NCBI RefSeq assembly: GCF_040750395.1
Contig: NZ_JBFLVD010000015.1
Span: 248,001 to 312,000, forward strand
Direction of reading: 5' to 3'
DNA length: 64,000 nt
Source of the DNA: Scandinavium sp002470465
GTDB taxonomy: Bacteria; Pseudomonadota; Gammaproteobacteria; Enterobacterales; Enterobacteriaceae
Of the stretch, positions 50,953 to 59,844 are shown piece after piece. Position 1 is the first letter of the stretch. Every line of letters begins with the position of its first letter. The notes below the pieces were generated by a model that ran no database searches, had not been told where the DNA came from, and was given only the letters and a program-made list of their open reading frames with translations. The position numbers and the translations under genes are program-made.

Positions 50953-52122
50953 TTACTGGCCGTCGAGACCACGGATAGGTTTCACCGTTGACCACGCACG
51001 GCAGGAAGGACAGTGCCAGTAGAGGGTGTAGGCCGTGAAGCCGCACTTCTGGCAACGATAGCGCGGTTTACTGCGCACCTGTTCGCCGACCATATCGCGC
51101 AGAACCATCAGGCTCTCTTTCGCACGCCCTTCTTCCGCTTCATTGAGGTGGTAATCCATTAGCTTATGAAAGACGCGCATAGTTGGATGGCGCGTGAGCT
51201 GGCGCGTAATGTAGGTTTGCGCTGTATCAGCGCCCTCTCGCTGTTCCATGATTTGTGCCAGCATCAGCTCGGCCGTCGCGCCGGTGTTTTCCTCCACCGC
51301 ACGGCGCAAGAAGTGTTCCCACTCCGCTTCTTTCCCTAACTGCAGGTAGCAGGTTTGCAGCATCTCGAGGGTTTCGCTGACCAGCTCGCGGTCCTGGTCG
51401 ATAACGCGTTGCAGGGATTCCACTGCTTTAGCGTAATCACCGTTAGCCATAAATACGCGGCCCATCATAATGGAGATACGCGCACTGTTGCGATCCGCCG
51501 CCGCACCCTTTTTCAACAGCGTCATGGCTTTGTCCATGTCGCCATTACCCATTTGCTGCAACGCAAGCTCACACCAGAAATGGGCGATTTCAGGACGATG
51601 CTTTTCTTTGCCCAGTTTGACCAGGCGCTCGGCTACATCGATGGCTTTTTGCCAGTCGCTGGTCGCCTGGTAAATCTGTAATAACTGCTGATGCGCGCTG
51701 ATGCGGAAGTCGGTTTCGTCCACCAGCTGGCTAAACATGTCTTCGGCGCGGTCATACAGGCCTGCGGCCATGTAGTCGCGCCCCAGCTGCTGGACGGCAA
51801 GCAGGCGCTGATCGTAGGTCAGAGAGGCGCTTTCCATGAGAGTCTGGTGAATGCGGATTGCGCGATCAACCTCACCACGTGAACGGAACAGGTTGCCCAG
51901 CGTGAGGTGCGCCTCGACGGTACCGGTGTCTTCTTTCAGCATGTCGAGGAACAGGTCTACCGCCTTGTCCTGCTGATTGCTGAGCAGGAAGTTTACCCCT
52001 GCGACGTAATCACGGGAAAGGCGGTTGGCATCGTCCTGTTTGGACTGTTGTGCACTTCTGCGGCCCATGTACCAGCCATACGCGGCGGCAACGGGCAAAA
52101 GCAGAAACAACAACTCCAGCAT
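50953..52122 (-). CDS. lapB: Lipopolysaccharide assembly protein LapB (YciM)
   Basis: 389 residues. One N-terminal membrane helix (LELLFLLLPVAAAYGWYMGR), nine or so TPR repeats, and a C-terminal rubredoxin-type zinc domain (CQKCGF...CPSCRAW). Controls LpxC turnover by FtsH and hence LPS synthesis. Operon with lapA, six bases apart. Confidence 0.97.
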   Translation of the reverse strand: MLELLFLLLPVAAAYGWYMGRRSAQQSKQDDANRLSRDYVAGVNFLLSNQQDKAVDLFLDMLKEDTGTVEAHLTLGNLFRSRGEVDRAIRIHQTLMESASLTYDQRLLAVQQLGRDYMAAGLYDRAEDMFSQLVDETDFRISAHQQLLQIYQATSDWQKAIDVAERLVKLGKEKHRPEIAHFWCELALQQMGNGDMDKAMTLLKKGAAADRNSARISIMMGRVFMANGDYAKAVESLQRVIDQDRELVSETLEMLQTCYLQLGKEAEWEHFLRRAVEENTGATAELMLAQIMEQREGADTAQTYITRQLTRHPTMRVFHKLMDYHLNEAEEGRAKESLMVLRDMVGEQVRSKPRYRCQKCGFTAYTLYWHCPSCRAWSTVKPIRGLDGQ

Positions 52123-52128
52123 AAAGCG

Positions 52129-52437
52129 TTATTCCTTCACAGCCGGTGGCATCGGCACGGTCGAAGCGGGCGTCACCGGCACAAGTGGTTGTTCGAGACG
52201 TTTAATTTTGCGTTCAGCACGAAGCAGCGAAACGCGGGTACGCAACCAGAACATGCCGCAAATCAGCCAGCCAATGGCGAACCCTGCGGCAAACAGCACG
52301 GCCAGCAGCGTGGAGATACGGAACTCCCCTTGCGCCAGCAGGTAGTTGAACGTGACCTGCTGATCGTTTTGCGCGCCAAGGGTGACGGAAATAACGAAAA
52401 TTGCCAGCACCAGTAAGAAAATGAGTAAATATTTCAC
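52129..52437 (-). CDS. lapA: Lipopolysaccharide assembly protein LapA (YciS)
   Basis: 102 residues with two membrane helices (about 1-20 and 44-65) and a basic cytoplasmic tail (RTRVSLLRAERKIKRLEQPL) of coiled-coil character. Partner of LapB in LPS assembly. Confidence 0.95.
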   Translation of the reverse strand: MKYLLIFLLVLAIFVISVTLGAQNDQQVTFNYLLAQGEFRISTLLAVLFAAGFAIGWLICGMFWLRTRVSLLRAERKIKRLEQPLVPVTPASTVPMPPAVKE

Positions 52438-52585
52438 ATTACTTCCCGTTATGTGGTTTATGTGAATAAATCATGTTCGATTTCTCGCTTCCAGCCTTAT
52501 AAAGTACCATCTTCCCCGCAGCGGCGAAACTGGCAACCCGGTCGCCTGATAAGGATTTGTGGGCAGAAAGCACCGAAATCAAGCT

Positions 52586-53353
52586 TTACTTCTCATCAGA
52601 CTCGCGGTTTCGGATATCCTGAGCCTCTTCTCCCGGCGGCGTCAGCGGGCCACACACTTTTTGTGCAAGCCAGGTGGCAAACGTCACCAGCAGCCATGAC
52701 ATCAGTGTGGCAACGACCAAATCCCGCGGCCAGTGCATGCCCAGCAGCAGCCTGCTGCCCATCACCGCCGTTGCCCAGACCAGCAGAATCACAATAGTCA
52801 CCGTACGCCGACGAGGCCACAGCAGTCCGACCGCCAACAGCGCCCAACTTGCGGCAAACATCGTGTGGCCCGAAGGAAACGCAAAACCCGTCTCTTTTTG
52901 CCAGTGATGGCGTAAAAACGCTGGTAAATCATCCCGGTGCGAGAGTTGCTCTTTCACCAGATGCGCGCGTTCCTTACGTTTTAAAGTGTAGAACGCCTCG
53001 ACCGGCACCTGCTGCGTTTTTTCCAGCCAGATAACAAACGGGCGCGGCTCCTGGACCCGATCCTTCACCCAGGATTTCGCGGCCTGGCCGATAAGAATGG
53101 CCCCTGCCAGAATGGCAAACAGCATGATTGCCGCCTTCAGCCGAAAGCGAAGGCACCACAGGAACCAGCCGCAAAGCACCACGTGAGTGATGATGCCCCA
53201 GGGCTGAGTCACCGTTTCGGTCATCCAGTACAATGCCTTCAGCCACCAGCCGTTGTGCCCCGGCTGCCACGTCCAGCCTGAGATCCACACCGCCAGTGGC
53301 ATAATAAGTAACACCGCAGCGCCCGCTGCAGTTCGTCGGGCAATCGAAAGCAT
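52586..53353 (-). CDS. pgpB: Phosphatidylglycerophosphatase B
   Basis: 255-residue polytopic PAP2-family phosphatase acting on PGP, undecaprenyl pyrophosphate and other lipid phosphates. The three family motifs are visible: KSWVKDRVQEPRP, FPSGHTMFAA and SRLLLGMHWPRD. Start ATG 53353 (MLSIARRTAAGAAVLL) with AAAGGAGA before it matches E. coli; a 50-residue upstream extension in frame is not credible. Divergent from ribA. Confidence 0.95.
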   Translation of the reverse strand: MLSIARRTAAGAAVLLIMPLAVWISGWTWQPGHNGWWLKALYWMTETVTQPWGIITHVVLCGWFLWCLRFRLKAAIMLFAILAGAILIGQAAKSWVKDRVQEPRPFVIWLEKTQQVPVEAFYTLKRKERAHLVKEQLSHRDDLPAFLRHHWQKETGFAFPSGHTMFAASWALLAVGLLWPRRRTVTIVILLVWATAVMGSRLLLGMHWPRDLVVATLMSWLLVTFATWLAQKVCGPLTPPGEEAQDIRNRESDEK

Positions 53354-53531
53354 TGTCTCTCCTTTTTCCTTAAACATCACAATCATAACTGAAAAAAGCC
53401 AGAACGGTGAAAGTGCCCGAATTGTGCGCTTAAGCAGCAGACAACCTTCCGCCATTAGGTGAAGTTCCGCCATTGTGGCAAAATAATACGAAACAGAAGG
53501 CATTGGGATGCCGAAGAATCTGGAGAATCAC

Positions 53532-54122
53532 ATGCAGCTTAAACGTGTGGCAGAAGCCAAACTGCCAACCCCCTGGGGCGATTTCCTGATGGTGGGCTTT
53601 GAAGAACTGGCAACCGGGCAGGATCACGTTGCCCTGGTGTTCGGCGATATTTCTGGCAAAACTCCTGTACTGTCGCGCGTTCATTCTGAATGCCTGACCG
53701 GCGATGCGCTGTTCAGCCTGCGCTGCGACTGCGGTTTCCAGTTAGAAGCGGCGCTCGCCCACATCGCCGAGGAAGGTCGCGGCATTCTGCTCTATCACCG
53801 CCAGGAAGGACGAAACATCGGACTGCTGAATAAAATCCGCGCCTATGCGTTGCAGGATCAGGGCTACGACACCGTGGAAGCCAATCATCAGTTAGGCTTT
53901 GCCGCTGACGAACGCGACTTCACGCTTTGCGCAGATATGTTCAAGCTGCTGGGCGTGGACGAAGTGCGCCTGCTGACCAACAACCCGAAAAAAGTAGAGA
54001 TTCTGACCGAAGCCGGAATCAACATCGTAGAACGCGTGCCGCTGATCGTGGGCCGTAACCCGAAAAACGAACATTACCTCGATACAAAAGCGGCCAAAAT
54101 GGGCCATTTGCTCGGAGAGTAA
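53532..54122 (+). CDS. ribA: GTP cyclohydrolase II
   Basis: First step of riboflavin synthesis from GTP. Zinc cysteines in SECLTGDALFSLRCDCG, and GTP-binding HRQEGRNIGLLNKIRAYALQ. Start ATG 53532 (MQLKRVAEAKLPTPWGDF) after TGGAGAATC gives 196 residues, the E. coli length; an upstream in-frame ATG at 53508 adds only eight. SoxRS-controlled in E. coli. Confidence 0.97.
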   Translation: MQLKRVAEAKLPTPWGDFLMVGFEELATGQDHVALVFGDISGKTPVLSRVHSECLTGDALFSLRCDCGFQLEAALAHIAEEGRGILLYHRQEGRNIGLLNKIRAYALQDQGYDTVEANHQLGFAADERDFTLCADMFKLLGVDEVRLLTNNPKKVEILTEAGINIVERVPLIVGRNPKNEHYLDTKAAKMGHLLGE

Positions 54123-54130
54123 TCGTCGCG

Positions 54131-54158
54131 CGGCGCATTTTTATATGCGCCGTTTTCT
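54131..54158. terminator. ribA terminator
   Basis: CGGCGCAT-TTTTAT-ATGCGCCG followed by TTTTCTT. Confidence 0.88.
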
Positions 54159-54362
54159 TGCATTCGTGACGATTTTTGCCTCTTTTACTCCCTCTCGTTT
54201 CCTTCCTGTTAACGGCCCGTCGCAATAGTGTTGCTGCGCAAAGAATAGCCATCAGTTCTGTTTGCTTATCCTTCTGTTCAAAAAATAATCAGCTGATACG
54301 ATATGTTCACGCCTCGCAAGAAGCCCCTTGTGAATGTTTTTTGATTAGCCTGATTTTTCGTT

Positions 54363-54848
54363 ATGTCTTTGCCAAAATACTGTTTCACCACCCTGCTGTT
54401 TCTCGTTACTATGCTGTCTGTTTTTTCAGCAAGCGCCCTCAATCTCCCTGATCGTTTCACGACGCCGAAGCCATCAGCCTCTCATCATTTGAAAGCATCC
54501 CTGCTTCAGCAATATGCGCTCTGGAAAGGCACGCCATATGATTTTGGCGGCACCCGACGCAGCGGCATCGACTGCTCGGCGCTAATGCAGAAAGTTTTTG
54601 CACGGCACATAAGCCTGCCCCGAACCACTCATCAGCAAAAAAAACGGGGTAAGAAAGTCGGAAAACATGAGCTTCGCATCGGCGACCTGGTATTTTTTAA
54701 GTCTTCACCTCGCGTACAGCATGTGGGTGTATACATTGGCGATCGCCAGTTTATTCACGCCTCGCAAAAGGCAGGCGTCACCATTTCCCGGCTGGACAAT
54801 CCCTACTGGGCACCGCGTTATGAGACCGCACGGCGAGTCCTTCAGTAA
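54363..54848 (+). CDS. NlpC/P60 (C40) peptidase, secreted
   Basis: 161 residues. A signal peptide about 1-25 (CFTTLLFLVTMLSVFSASAL) without a lipobox, then the NlpC/P60 domain: catalytic Cys in RRSGIDCSALMQKVF, His in QHVGVYIGDRQ and third residue His in FIHASQKAGV. Expected to cut D-Glu-mDAP or mDAP-D-Ala bonds in peptidoglycan, like MepS and NlpC. The gene has weak ribosome binding site and is not present between ribA and acnA in E. coli K-12. An accessory endopeptidase; true role unknown. Confidence 0.85.
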   Translation: MSLPKYCFTTLLFLVTMLSVFSASALNLPDRFTTPKPSASHHLKASLLQQYALWKGTPYDFGGTRRSGIDCSALMQKVFARHISLPRTTHQQKKRGKKVGKHELRIGDLVFFKSSPRVQHVGVYIGDRQFIHASQKAGVTISRLDNPYWAPRYETARRVLQ

Positions 54849-54902
54849 CCTTTTAAACACGGGTTTATTGTCCGGTAGAGACTTTTGCAGTACCGTTAAC
54901 GC

Positions 54903-54959
54903 ATGAACAGCAAAAACCCTTGCCCTTCTCACCTCTCATTACGTTGGTGGCAGCCTTAA
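54903..54959 (+). CDS. Leader peptide with tandem Trp codons upstream of trpS2
   Basis: Frame MNSKNPCPSHLSLRWWQP then TAA: 18 residues with two adjacent tryptophan codons (54945-54950) three codons before the stop, as in TrpL. It precedes a second tryptophanyl-tRNA synthetase gene by about 100 bases and is followed by mutually exclusive hairpins. Trp is rare, so a WW pair in so short a frame in this position is unlikely by chance. No strong Shine-Dalgarno sequence is obvious. Confidence 0.6.
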   Translation: MNSKNPCPSHLSLRWWQP

Positions 54960-55014
54960 CCAAGGCCGCCTGATTTCCCCTTTTCTTTTTTTTATCTCAG
55001 GCCGCCGGAAGGCG
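54946..55014 (+). promoter_or_regulatory. Putative Trp-responsive attenuator of trpS2
   Basis: Hairpin A (GGTG.GCA.GCCTT / AAGGC.CGCC, 54946-54970) is followed by a long pyrimidine tract with eight T (54974-54993) and could terminate transcription. Hairpin B (GCCTGA 54968-54973 with TCAGGC 54997-55002) overlaps A and would exclude it. A third hairpin is CGCC-GGAA-GGCG (55003-55014). A ribosome stalled on the Trp codons would cover the 5' arm of A. The exact mechanism cannot be settled by eye. Confidence 0.5.
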
Positions 55015-55062
55015 TCCGCTCTGTCTGCAGAACCGCTTTCTGGCGCACAACAGGAGCTTCTG

Positions 55063-56082
55063 ATGACAGAGTTAACTGAACAATCTCACGTGATCCTCAC
55101 CGGCGATCGTCCTACCGGCCAGCTGCATTTAGGTCACTATGCCGGCTCGCTGCGCCAGCGCGTCGCCTTGCAAACGCAATACCCTCAGTACATTCTGATC
55201 GCCGATTTACAAGGGCTGACCGATAATGGTTCGCAGCCGCAGAAAATCGCCAGCAACGTACTGGAAGTAATGGCCGATTATCTGGCCGTCGGCATCGATC
55301 CACTCCATTCGACAATCTGTCTGCAGTCCGCGCTGCCCGTGCTGGCGGAACTGACGATGCTGTATATGAATATCGTTACCGTCTCGCGGGTAGAACGAAA
55401 TCCCACCGTTAAAAACGAAATTCAACAAAAGGGCTTTTCCCGTTCTCTCCCGACAGGTTTTCTGGTTTATCCGATAAGCCAGGCCGCTGACATTACCGCA
55501 TTTGGCGCCGACAGGGTGCCCGTAGGAGACGACCAGTTGCCGATGATTGAACAGACCAATGAAATTGTTCAGAAGATGAATAGCCTGCTGGAGAAGCCCG
55601 CACTACGCCGCTGCAAGGCGCTGTTGAGTCCGGTCGGCCGCCTGCCGGGTATTGATGGTAATGCCAAAATGTCGAAATCGCTGGGGAACACGCTCACGCT
55701 GTCGGCCACTGAGGAAGAGATTCATAAAGCCGTTAGCGCGATGTACACCGATCCACACCATTTGCGCATCAGCGATCCGGGAAACATCGAAGGCAACGTC
55801 GTGTTTACCTATCTGGATGCGTTCCACCCCGATAAGGAAAAGATTGCGGCGATGAAAGCGCACTATCAACAGGGCGGCCTGGGCGATCGACAGTGCAAGC
55901 TTGAGCTGGAACAATGCCTGCAAACGCTGTTGGCGCCGATTCGCGAACGCCGTAAAGAAGTGATTGCTGATAAAAGTGCGCTGCTGGCGATGCTAAAGCA
56001 AGGCAGCGAGAGGGCGCATGAGCGCACGCAAAAGACGCTGCATGCGGTCAAACGTGGGCTGGGATTACCGGTGATGTTCTAA
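55063..56082 (+). CDS. trpS2: Second tryptophanyl-tRNA synthetase (TrpS2)
   Basis: 339-residue class I synthetase. HIGH motif as PTGQLHLGHYAGS, KMSKS motif as NAKMSKSLGN, with the TrpRS features DNGSQPQKIASNV and VPVGDDQLPMIEQTNE. It is only distantly similar to the housekeeping E. coli TrpS and corresponds to the TrpRS-II type, often linked to resistance to Trp analogues such as indolmycin. CAGGAG lies before the ATG. Preceded by the WW leader peptide. The housekeeping trpS (near dam/rpe in E. coli) is outside the window. Confidence 0.88.
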   Translation: MTELTEQSHVILTGDRPTGQLHLGHYAGSLRQRVALQTQYPQYILIADLQGLTDNGSQPQKIASNVLEVMADYLAVGIDPLHSTICLQSALPVLAELTMLYMNIVTVSRVERNPTVKNEIQQKGFSRSLPTGFLVYPISQAADITAFGADRVPVGDDQLPMIEQTNEIVQKMNSLLEKPALRRCKALLSPVGRLPGIDGNAKMSKSLGNTLTLSATEEEIHKAVSAMYTDPHHLRISDPGNIEGNVVFTYLDAFHPDKEKIAAMKAHYQQGGLGDRQCKLELEQCLQTLLAPIRERRKEVIADKSALLAMLKQGSERAHERTQKTLHAVKRGLGLPVMF

Positions 56083-56085
56083 AAA

Positions 56086-56107
56086 AAGGGCCTGCATGCA
56101 GGCCCTT
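56086..56107. terminator. Bidirectional terminator between trpS2 and acnA
   Basis: Perfect palindrome AAGGGCCTGCATGCAGGCCCTT flanked by seven A, between convergent genes. Confidence 0.88.
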
Positions 56108-56112
56108 ATGTT

Positions 56113-58788
56113 TTAGTGAAGCATATTGCGGATCACATAATGCAGGATCCCGTCGTTCTGGTAATAGGTCAGCTCTGTCGCGGTATCTATGCGACAGCGG
56201 CAGTCAATGACCTCTTGCTTACCGTCAGCGCGGGTCAGCGTAACGGGAACCGTGGCCCCCGGTTTAAGACTCTGTAGGTTGGCGATATCAATCTGCTCTT
56301 CGCCCGTTAGCTCCAGCGTTTTACGCGTGACCCCTGATGGGAACTCGAGCGGCAAAATCCCCATTCCAATGAGGTTCGAGCGGTGAATTCGCTCGAAGGA
56401 TTCGGAGATGACCACCCGCACGCCCAGCAGACGAGGTCCTTTCGCCGCCCAGTCACGGCTGGAGCCAGAGCCGTATTCTTTCCCGGCAATCACCGCCAGC
56501 GGCGTGCCCTGCTCCTGATAGCGCATGGCTGCGTCATAAATGGAAATCACCTCTGAACCGGGCAGATGGCGAGTCATACCGCCCTCAACGCCTGGCACCA
56601 TTTCGTTGCGGATACGGATATTGGCGAAAGTCCCGCGCATCATCACTTCGTGGTTACCGCGCCTTGAACCGTAAGAGTTGAAATCACCCCGCTCGACGCC
56701 ATGATTTTGCAGATAGCGGCCAGCCGGACTGTCTGGCTTGATACTGCCCGCAGGCGAAATATGATCGGTGGTGACGGAGTCGCCCAGCATCGCGAGGATC
56801 CGCGCGCCGTGTATGTCCTCCACCGGATCCGGCTCCGCGCCCATCTCATCAAAGAACGGCGATAAACGAATATAGGTGGAATCCTGCTGCCAGCCGTAAG
56901 TGTCCGACTGTTCGGTTTTAATCGCTTTCCACTCCGGCGTGCCTTCAAATACTTCGGCATACTCTTTGTGGAACATCTCGGTCGACACCTCTTCCACCGC
57001 CCGGGCGATTTCAGCCCCGCTCGGCCAGATATCTTTGAGGTAAACCGGGTCCCCTTTCTTGTCGTGTCCCAGAGGATCGGTCATCAGGTTGATATTCATA
57101 TTCCCCGCCAGCGCGTATGCTACCACCAGCGGTGGCGAGGCGAGCCAGTTGGTTTTCACCAGCGGATGAATACGTCCTTCAAAGTTTCGGTTGCCGGAAA
57201 GCACCGCGCCAACGGTCAAATCACCTTTTTTAATCGCTGTTTCAATCGGATCGGGCAACGGGCCGGAGTTACCAATACAGGTGGTGCAGCCGTAGCCGAC
57301 CAGATTGAATCCCAGCTCATCCAGCCAGGGCGTCAGCTTCGCGTGAGCCAGATAGTCGGACACCACCTTCGAGCCAGGCGCAAGCGAGGCTTTTACCCAG
57401 GGCTGGCGCTTCAGCCCGAGCTTGACGGCCTTTTTCGCCAGTAGCCCGGCGGCCATGAGTACGCTCGGATTCGAGGTGTTCGTACAGGAGGTGATGGCGG
57501 CAATCACCACCGCGCCATCAGGCAGCTGATATTGATGCCCGTTCAGCGTGTAGTCCACCGGGTTCCGGTCTTTTTGAGCGGTGTTCAACTCAAGCTCCTC
57601 GCTTTGCGAGAACGCTTTTGGCACATCGCCCAGCGCCACGCGGTCCTGTGGACGTTTTGGCCCGGCCAGGCTCGCTTCAACCTCGCCCATGTCCAGGGCG
57701 AGCGTACTGGTAAACACCGGTTCATCGCCGGTATTACGCCACATGCCCTGTGCTTTAGCATAAGCCTCTACCAGTTCAATTTGTTCATCGCTGCGGCCGC
57801 TCAGGCGCATGTAGTCGAGGGTGACGCCATCAATCGGGAAGAAGCCACAGGTTGCGCCATATTCCGGCGACATATTGGCAATGGTGGCACGGTCCGCCAG
57901 CGGCAGTGAATCCAGTCCATCACCATAAAATTCAACAAACTTGCCCACCACGCCGTGCTTACGCAGCATCTGGGTGACCGTGAGCACGAGGTCAGTGGCG
58001 GTAATTCCTTCGCGTAGTTTTCCGGTCAGCTTAAAGCCGACCACATCCGGGATCAGCATCGAAACCGGCTGCCCCAACATAGCGGCTTCCGCTTCAATCC
58101 CACCGACGCCCCATCCCAGCACGCCGAGACCGTTAATCATGGTGGTGTGAGAATCCGTGCCGACAAGCGTGTCCGGATACGCGACCCACTTGCCGTTCTG
58201 CTGTTCGCTCCATACCGCTTTGCCCAGGTATTCGAGGTTCACCTGGTGGCAGATGCCGGTGCCTGGCGGCACCACGCTAAAGCGACTGAACGCCTGCTGG
58301 CCCCAGCGGAGGAAAACATAACGTTCGTGGTTGCGCTCCATTTCCAGACGCACGTTTTCGCCGAACGCATCATCATCGCCGAAATGGTCAACGGTCACGG
58401 AATGGTCGATAACCAGATCGACGGGGGAAAGCGGGTTCACTTTGGCGGTATCGCCACCGAGACGTTTCACCGCCTCGCGCATTGCTGCCAGATCGACCAC
58501 CGCCGGAACGCCGGTAAAGTCCTGCATCAGCACACGGGCAGGCCTGTAGGCAATTTCACGGTCGGCATGGGCATTTTTCAGCCATCCGGCCAGGGCATGA
58601 ATATCTTCTTCGGTGACGGAATCACCGTCCTGCCAGCGCAGCAGGTTTTCGAGCAGGACTTTAAGCGATTTGGGCAGGCGAGAAATATCGCCCAGGGTTT
58701 TTGCGGCGAGCGGCAGGCTGTAATAGTGGTACGTTTTGGTTTTGGCCTGTAGCGTGTCCTGGCTCGCTTCTCGTAGGGTTGACGACAT
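56113..58788 (-). CDS. acnA: Aconitate hydratase A
   Basis: 891-residue TCA-cycle enzyme converting citrate to isocitrate, the stress-resistant isoform. [4Fe-4S] ligands in ITSCTNTSNPSVLMAAGLL and GCTTCIGNSGPLPDP; substrate arginine in AGKEYGSGSSRDWAAKGP. 58800-58963 upstream holds promoter only. SoxRS, RpoS and Fur/RyhB-type control is known in E. coli. Confidence 0.97.
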   Translation of the reverse strand: MSSTLREASQDTLQAKTKTYHYYSLPLAAKTLGDISRLPKSLKVLLENLLRWQDGDSVTEEDIHALAGWLKNAHADREIAYRPARVLMQDFTGVPAVVDLAAMREAVKRLGGDTAKVNPLSPVDLVIDHSVTVDHFGDDDAFGENVRLEMERNHERYVFLRWGQQAFSRFSVVPPGTGICHQVNLEYLGKAVWSEQQNGKWVAYPDTLVGTDSHTTMINGLGVLGWGVGGIEAEAAMLGQPVSMLIPDVVGFKLTGKLREGITATDLVLTVTQMLRKHGVVGKFVEFYGDGLDSLPLADRATIANMSPEYGATCGFFPIDGVTLDYMRLSGRSDEQIELVEAYAKAQGMWRNTGDEPVFTSTLALDMGEVEASLAGPKRPQDRVALGDVPKAFSQSEELELNTAQKDRNPVDYTLNGHQYQLPDGAVVIAAITSCTNTSNPSVLMAAGLLAKKAVKLGLKRQPWVKASLAPGSKVVSDYLAHAKLTPWLDELGFNLVGYGCTTCIGNSGPLPDPIETAIKKGDLTVGAVLSGNRNFEGRIHPLVKTNWLASPPLVVAYALAGNMNINLMTDPLGHDKKGDPVYLKDIWPSGAEIARAVEEVSTEMFHKEYAEVFEGTPEWKAIKTEQSDTYGWQQDSTYIRLSPFFDEMGAEPDPVEDIHGARILAMLGDSVTTDHISPAGSIKPDSPAGRYLQNHGVERGDFNSYGSRRGNHEVMMRGTFANIRIRNEMVPGVEGGMTRHLPGSEVISIYDAAMRYQEQGTPLAVIAGKEYGSGSSRDWAAKGPRLLGVRVVISESFERIHRSNLIGMGILPLEFPSGVTRKTLELTGEEQIDIANLQSLKPGATVPVTLTRADGKQEVIDCRCRIDTATELTYYQNDGILHYVIRNMLH

Positions 58789-58923
58789 AGCTCCTCCTTA
58801 ATGACAGGGAATTGCGATACCCCGACTCTCCTCAGGGTCTGTCTTTAAAGATAACACACGCGCAACGTAACGTTTTGATAACAACCCAAATCGCTAAAAA
58901 GCTGAAGGTTCTTTACAAGGCAA

Positions 58924-58954
58924 AAAAGAAAACCCGACGAGGATTGTCGGGTTT
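58924..58954 (-). terminator. Terminator of the ymiA-yciX-ymiC transcript
   Basis: On the minus strand AAACCCGAC-AATCCTC-GTCGGGTTT followed by TCTTTTTTG, just after the ymiC stop. Confidence 0.85.
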
Positions 58955-58963
58955 ATCAGAGGT

Positions 58964-59062
58964 TCACTGAAGGACCATCCAGACCAGCTGGCACCAGAAA
59001 AGGAGAGAAAGTGAAAACGCCCCAATCCATGACCAGTATTTCACGTTGCGGTTCGTATTCAT
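58964..59062 (-). CDS. ymiC: YmiC-like small membrane protein (32 aa)
   Basis: Frame MNTNRNVKYWSWIGAFSLSL followed by LFWCQLVWMVLQ: one membrane segment with many aromatic residues. Position (between yciX/ymiA and acnA, same strand) and size agree with E. coli YmiC, a small protein of unknown function. It is followed by a good terminator. Confidence 0.7.
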   Translation of the reverse strand: MNTNRNVKYWSWIGAFSLSLLFWCQLVWMVLQ

Positions 59063-59189
59063 TATTTAATACCCATAATTATTCATTTTAACTGCCTGAG
59101 CAGGCAGCCGGATTATTGCTGTGGTGTATTTATTAACGAGTACAAAACCCAAAATACAGACCGAAAGTTAACAACCTGACGACATCGAA

Positions 59190-59357
59190 TTAGCGTTTTT
59201 TAGCGTCGTTATCATCAAAGGAATCAATAAAAGCCTGCTGCTGCGCTGTCAGTTTCCAGGACTCCGGCACCGCCGTTTTGCCTTTTTTACGGACCCGTGG
59301 TTTGTCACCAGACTGACATGTTGGCTTCACGGAGACGTTCTGGCCTGACACCGCCAT
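59190..59357 (-). CDS. YciX-like small basic protein (55 aa)
   Basis: Begins MAVSGQNVSVKPTCQSGDKP and ends QQAFIDSFDDNDAKKR. A basic lysine/arginine patch in the middle (RVRKKGKTA) is followed by a Trp-containing helix. It starts two bases after the ymiA stop, so translation is coupled. Position corresponds to the yciX gene of E. coli; I am not certain of the sequence match. Function unknown. Confidence 0.65.
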   Translation of the reverse strand: MAVSGQNVSVKPTCQSGDKPRVRKKGKTAVPESWKLTAQQQAFIDSFDDNDAKKR

Positions 59358-59359
59358 AG

Positions 59360-59500
59360 TTACCCCCAAAATTTCCAGATGAGCATGGCCACGACTATCC
59401 AGAACAGCGCGGAGCCCAGGAATACCGCCCGCCAGGCTTTTCGCTTCAGCTCAGGATCCCTCTGCGGTTCATCTCGTCCTGACGGCATTGCTAACCTCAT
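59360..59500 (-). CDS. ymiA: YmiA small membrane protein (46 aa)
   Basis: Frame MRLAMPSGRDEPQRDPELKR then KAWRAVFLGSALFWIVVAML and IWKFWG. It matches E. coli YmiA closely: charged N terminus and one membrane helix at about 24-42. First gene of the small operon between cysB and acnA. A second Met (MPSG) four codons in is an alternative start. Function unknown. Confidence 0.88.
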   Translation of the reverse strand: MRLAMPSGRDEPQRDPELKRKAWRAVFLGSALFWIVVAMLIWKFWG

Positions 59501-59844
59501 ACAATCGGCATCACTTATCGTTTGGCACCGAACAATCGGTACAATTAATAATCATTGAGATAAATCCTAATAAAAAACGCCCTAAAAATCCAGAGATTTT
59601 ATGAATCGTCGCGGGTGAGATCCTGAATCTTTGACGGAAAATAAATAATTGGTAAACAAAATTTGCGTAGCGGCAAAATAGTTTCTACTTTTGCCTTCAT
59701 TTCACAGCATATAAACATTCAGACAGGCTAAAAACGCAGAGGTGAAAAAAGCGAGAAATGCAAATGAGGGGGATTTTAATTTCCATTAAGTGATCGGTTT
59801 CACGATATCCCCGACACCGGGGATACCATTAATACCGGCAGGGA
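59501..59844. other. Intergenic region between cysB and ymiA
   Basis: 344 bases, AT-rich. An inverted repeat ATCCCCG-ACA-CCGGGGAT (about 59799-59816) lies just after cysB and could end or protect its transcript. The promoter of ymiA must be here. No supported frame. Confidence 0.5.
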
